Assembly (NCBI GenBank): GCA_002840685.1
Contig: PHBU01000007.1
Span: 186,001 to 250,000, forward strand
DNA length: 64,000 nt
Reading direction: 5' to 3'
Origin: Chloroflexi bacterium HGW-Chloroflexi-6
Lineage (GTDB): Bacteria; Chloroflexota; Anaerolineae; Anaerolineales; Villigracilaceae
Shown: one piece after another, positions 60,013 to 64,000 of the stretch
Numbering within the stretch: the stretch's first letter is position 1
Layout of the letters: the number at the start of each line of letters is the position of its first letter
Translations under genes and position numbers: made by a program
Notes under the pieces: model-generated
The model's input: only the letters and a program-made list of their open reading frames with translations
What the model was told of the DNA's origin: nothing
Database searches by the model: none

Positions 60013-60345
60013 ATGAAAACCATGATGAACATTGTCATTATCCTGTTGGTCGCAGCGATCGTCGCCGGAGGTTTTTATCTGCTTGCCAACAATACAGCGG
60101 GGATTGACTCTGCTGAAGAAGGCGGGGGCCAACCAGCCATGACCAGCCCAGACGGAACCCGCCCGGAGCGCCCTGAAGGAATGGCCGGCCGCGATGGCAA
60201 CGAACACGGCGCGTCGATCGGACAGGGACTGGCCGGTGTGGGCGGCTCGTTGCTCAAACTGAGTGTAATCGTTGGCATCGTCTTGCTCATCCAAAAAGGG
60301 ATCGCGCTGGTTTCATCCGGGCGGCAGCCGAAGGCAAGCGCCTGA
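60013..60345 (+). CDS. small two-TM protein with Pro/Gly/Met-rich loop
   Basis: 110 aa; upstream RBS AAAAGGAAA. Confidence 0.6.
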   Translation: MKTMMNIVIILLVAAIVAGGFYLLANNTAGIDSAEEGGGQPAMTSPDGTRPERPEGMAGRDGNEHGASIGQGLAGVGGSLLKLSVIVGIVLLIQKGIALVSSGRQPKASA

Positions 60346-60435
60346 TCGGAGCCAACTATGAATCTCAAATTTCCACTGTTACTTCTTTGTATCTTCACAG
60401 CCAACTTTAAACATCACTAACCCATCAGGATTGCT

Positions 60436-61218
60436 ATGTCTAATCTCAGTCACGCCATCCGCAAGTTCAACCGCTTCGAACTCAAATACCTGCTTACCCT
60501 GCAACAGGCCGAGCAGTTCAAGCTTGCGCTTAAAGCCTATCTCAAGCCTGACGAACACAGCAACGGGGGCTATGCCCTGACCAGCCTGTACTATGACTCG
60601 CCTGATCTGCGCTGTTACTGGGAAAAAGTGGATGGAGTCAAATTCCGCCGCAAGCTGCGCATCCGTCGTTATGAGATGGACGAGGCGCTCTCGTCCGAAA
60701 CGCCGGTTTTTGTCGAGATCAAACAGCGCGTCGACCGGGTCACTCAAAAGCGGCGCGCTGTTTTGCCTTACCGCGAAGCTCTGCGGCTGTGCAACGATCG
60801 CCAGATGCCGGAACACGCTCCAGACGATAAGGCTGTTGTTGAAGAAATTTATGCCTTTGCCTGGAACTATAACCTGCGCCCGGTCAGTATTGTGCGTTAC
60901 CTGCGCCAGGCATTGATTGGCGCAGAGTATGACCTGGGGCTGCGCGTTACGTTTGACACGAACCTGACCGTCCAGACACAACCCCTGCGGCTGGATGCGC
61001 CGCCTGACGGAATGCTGATCCTGCCTGCGAATTTGACAGTCATGGAGATCAAGGTTAACGAGCGCATCCCCTATTGGCTAACGGAACTGGTTGCTGCGCA
61101 CAATTTTCAACTGGTGCGAATGAGCAAGTATTGCAAGAGCATCGAAGCGGCGAATCTCGTCTCAGCCCAGATGACCCCTCATTTTCTGCTTTCTGATTCT
61201 GTGGAAAGTGGAAAGTAG
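60436..61218 (+). CDS. VTC-domain polyphosphate polymerase-like protein
   Basis: RKFNRFELKYLLTLQQ; VKFRRKLRIRRYE; VFVEIKQRVDRVTQKRR. Confidence 0.88.
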   Translation: MSNLSHAIRKFNRFELKYLLTLQQAEQFKLALKAYLKPDEHSNGGYALTSLYYDSPDLRCYWEKVDGVKFRRKLRIRRYEMDEALSSETPVFVEIKQRVDRVTQKRRAVLPYREALRLCNDRQMPEHAPDDKAVVEEIYAFAWNYNLRPVSIVRYLRQALIGAEYDLGLRVTFDTNLTVQTQPLRLDAPPDGMLILPANLTVMEIKVNERIPYWLTELVAAHNFQLVRMSKYCKSIEAANLVSAQMTPHFLLSDSVESGK

Positions 61219-61244
61219 AAAAAAACAACAACAAGGAGTTTCAA

Positions 61245-61925
61245 ATGGATATTTTCAATTTTCAAGATTTAACTGGCGAATTCTCGGTACTTGATGTAGT
61301 GCTCGCCATGTTGCTCAGTTTCGTGCTGAGCGCTTTCATCGGCTGGATCTACAAGATCACCCACAAAGGCACCTCGTACACCCAGAGCTTTGTGATTACG
61401 CTGGTAATGAACGGCATGGTTGTCGCGTTGGTGATGATGATCGTTGGCTCGAACATTGCCCGCGCTTTTTCACTGGTCGGGGCATTGTCCATCATCCGTT
61501 TCAGGAACGCGGTCAAAGAAACGCGCGATGTCGGCTTTATCTTCTTCACGATGGCGGTTGGCATGGCGGTCGGGACGAAGTTCTACCTGCTGGCCATCGT
61601 GGCGGCGGTGGTGATCAGCCTGATCATGCTGCTGATGACGCGTTTCAACTGGTACGCGCGTGAAGTGGTGAGCCAGATCTTGCGCGTGCAAGTGCCCAAC
61701 GGCCTGCCTTTTGACACCCTTTTTGACAATGCATTCCTAAAATTCACAACCACCTCCGAATTGATCAGCGTCGATTCTGTTCATAGCGGCATGTTGACCG
61801 AGTTGACCTACAGCATTGGGTTGAAAAAGTCGAACCAGATACAGGATTTTTTGACCGAGATCAAGAACTTGAATGGCAACAACAAGGTTACCTTGATCGC
61901 CGGGTACAACAGCACCGATTTGTAG
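61245..61925 (+). CDS. DUF4956 membrane protein
   Basis: SNIARAFSLVGALSIIRFRNAVKETRDVGFIFFTMAVGMAVG. Confidence 0.9.
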   Translation: MDIFNFQDLTGEFSVLDVVLAMLLSFVLSAFIGWIYKITHKGTSYTQSFVITLVMNGMVVALVMMIVGSNIARAFSLVGALSIIRFRNAVKETRDVGFIFFTMAVGMAVGTKFYLLAIVAAVVISLIMLLMTRFNWYAREVVSQILRVQVPNGLPFDTLFDNAFLKFTTTSELISVDSVHSGMLTELTYSIGLKKSNQIQDFLTEIKNLNGNNKVTLIAGYNSTDL

Positions 61926-61965
61926 ATCGATTCGCGTGGGGTCACCCCAGCAAAGGATGTAAAAA

Positions 61966-63522
61966 ATGAACCTGAAATTCAAACGCAACTACCCGATCCT
62001 CTTTTTGTTGGTGACTGTCATCACCATCCTGGCTTTGGGCTTTGGCAACCTGCGCGTGATCGCCTATACCACTCAGGTCGAGGCCAGTCCAACCCAGGAA
62101 AGCGCCGATGGCTATGACGTCAGCAACAATGTGGCCCTGTTCGATGAGAGCGTGGTGCACAGCATCCAAGTTTTGATGGATGAGACCGATTATGACGAGA
62201 TGATCTCCACTTACCAGAATACCGGTTTAAAGGAATACTTCAAGGCGGATGTCATCATCGACGGTGTGCGGGTTTACGAGGTGGGTATCCGTTTAAAGGG
62301 CAATGCTTCGCTGCGCACCGCGTTGGGAGGCGGGATGGGCATGGGCGGGGATCGTCCGCAAAACGGTCAGTGGCCGGAACGCCCCGCGGACGGTGAAATG
62401 CCGCAGATGCCGGGCGCAGGCGACAGCCAGGAAAATGCTGAGACAATGGGAGCAGGCGAAGATCCGGCTGCGCCCCGCTTCCCGGCCGAGGGGTTTGGTC
62501 CCGGCCAGGCAGGGCAGGCCGCCTCGGGGGAGATAAAAATCCCCTTCCTGATTAAATTCGACGAATATGTCAATGAGCAGACCTACCAGGGGCACAGCTT
62601 TCTTTCTGTGCGCAATTATGGGACTTCGTTCGACGCAGCCATGCTGCAGGAGCCGCTCACGAACGCCGTAGCGCGGCTGGCAGGTATCCCCGCCACGCAG
62701 ACCGCTTATAGCGGGTTTGCCATCAACGAGGCGGATGAGACGCTGTACGTCATCTCTGAAATTTTGGATGAGACTTATCTGGAGAAGTATTTTGAAAACG
62801 CGAACGGTGTACTCTACAAATCTGAAGTGGGTTCGACCCTGAGTTATGTGGACGAAAACCCAAGTTCGTATGCCAAAAGCTTCAGCCAGGAAACCCGCGA
62901 AAACGAGGCCGACCTGGCCCCACTGATCGCATTTATGCGTTTTCTCGATCAATCCGATGATGCCACTTTTGAAAGCCAGCTGCCCGAATGGCTGGATGTG
63001 GATGCTTTCGCCTCGTACCTGGCGCTGAATGCGCTGCTGGTCAATACCGATTCGATGCTCGGCATGAACAATAACTATTACCTGTATTACGATGATCTCG
63101 AACAACGTTTTACACTGTTGATGTGGGATGCCAACGAAAGCCTGGGCAAGCTGGGCGGCAGCGCCACTTATGATCTGTCGCTGACCAATACCGGCAGCGG
63201 GCCGGGCGGAGCGCAGCGAGGCGATCGCGGCGGCATGGGCGGCGGCCCTGGGGGTGGTGAAAATGCGTTGCTGACGCGTTTTCTCGCCAACGCCAAATTC
63301 AAGGCCTTGTATGAGCAAAAGGTTAAGGAAATCTATGAGCAGGTTTTTGTAAGCGGAGCCATGGCCAGCGATGTGGAACGTTATGCGGCGCTGATTCGCT
63401 CAGTTAACGAGCAGCGCGGACTGGTGGAGATCGAGGCTTATGATCAGGCTGTCCAGAAAACACTGACGTTCATCGAGCAAAGAATGGAATATCTGGCTGG
63501 CACGGAGCTGTTGAGCCAATAA
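61966..63522 (+). CDS. CotH kinase family protein
   Basis: VGIRLKGNASLRTAL; IPFLIKFDEYVNEQTYQGHSFLSVRN; LLMWDANESLG. Confidence 0.9.
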   Translation: MNLKFKRNYPILFLLVTVITILALGFGNLRVIAYTTQVEASPTQESADGYDVSNNVALFDESVVHSIQVLMDETDYDEMISTYQNTGLKEYFKADVIIDGVRVYEVGIRLKGNASLRTALGGGMGMGGDRPQNGQWPERPADGEMPQMPGAGDSQENAETMGAGEDPAAPRFPAEGFGPGQAGQAASGEIKIPFLIKFDEYVNEQTYQGHSFLSVRNYGTSFDAAMLQEPLTNAVARLAGIPATQTAYSGFAINEADETLYVISEILDETYLEKYFENANGVLYKSEVGSTLSYVDENPSSYAKSFSQETRENEADLAPLIAFMRFLDQSDDATFESQLPEWLDVDAFASYLALNALLVNTDSMLGMNNNYYLYYDDLEQRFTLLMWDANESLGKLGGSATYDLSLTNTGSGPGGAQRGDRGGMGGGPGGGENALLTRFLANAKFKALYEQKVKEIYEQVFVSGAMASDVERYAALIRSVNEQRGLVEIEAYDQAVQKTLTFIEQRMEYLAGTELLSQ

Positions 63523-63616
63523 AGTTTCACTAAATATTCCCCCATTTGTTGATTTGTCGGTTCGGGTTAAGCCAGAAAGAAAAAATCCATTGGACACTGT
63601 CCCGGCGACATTCGGG

Positions 63617-63667
63617 AGCCGCGGAGAACACACAGATTTACAGCATTTCCCTGTGTTCTCCGCGGCT
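63617..63667. repeat. 16-bp perfect inverted repeat
   Basis: AGCCGCGGAGAACACA ... TGTGTTCTCCGCGGCT. Confidence 0.8.
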
Positions 63668-63714
63668 AAATGGATGGATAATGTCTAACCTGGGTAAACG
63701 TTATTTTATTTGTG

Positions 63715-63906
63715 CTAAATAAAGTTTGGGTAGAGGTACAAGATGAGCGCTAAAAGCCAGGCCACCAGGCAACAGGCAATCGCAACATTGCGCTCCTGTT
63801 TCAATCCACGGATAAAGAACCCTGCGTAAATGGCAGCAAGCAGGGATATTGCACCGAGAATGCCAAGCGCGATCGGTAGCCATGAGAAAAGCGATACTTG
63901 GGTCAT
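63715..63906 (-). CDS. small membrane protein
   Basis: MTQVSLFSWLPIALGILGAISLLAAIYAGFF; two TM. Confidence 0.55.
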   Translation of the reverse strand: MTQVSLFSWLPIALGILGAISLLAAIYAGFFIRGLKQERNVAIACCLVAWLLALILYLYPNFI

Positions 63907-64000
63907 ATGTCTAGTCTCCTGATGGGGCGGAACGTTTAAGGTTGAGAGCCAATAATCTTTCCGAAATTTCATCATCGTTCAGGCTGGCCGGCCAGGCGAT

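Overview
This 64 kb window looks like a chromosomal segment of an Anaerolineae/Chloroflexota-like bacterium; the taxonomy is inferred from gene content and style, not tested. Most of it is housekeeping: a BMP-type nucleoside ABC importer, GH3, ProRS and AspRS operons, CCA-adding enzyme, tRNA-Arg(TCT), Tpx/Hsp20/Lon, YebC, RuvC, Tex, an ABC exporter, HK/RR, and a VTC-DUF4956-CotH module. Four observations stand out. (1) A TPR-TM-thioredoxin gene (42968..43696) has an in-frame TGA exactly at the first Cys of the CxxC motif and a SECIS-like hairpin downstream, so it is a probable selenoprotein. (2) An 1874-aa protein (36056..41680) combines a degenerate aminotransferase domain, an intact-looking aminotransferase domain and a PEP-carboxylase-like domain, and is translationally coupled to an SPFH protein. 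(3) aspS has a 5' leader encoding a peptide with a DDNNN run, followed by a terminator and a competing pairing. (4) The MazG-LOG-ProS operon has an analogous leader with a PSPSP peptide. Items 3 and 4 together suggest ribosome-mediated attenuation of tRNA synthetase operons. Further items are palindromic repeats, a MITE-like element, a gene remnant, a frameshifted DUF4405 gene and candidate operators. All homology calls were made by eye from the translations; no database search was run.
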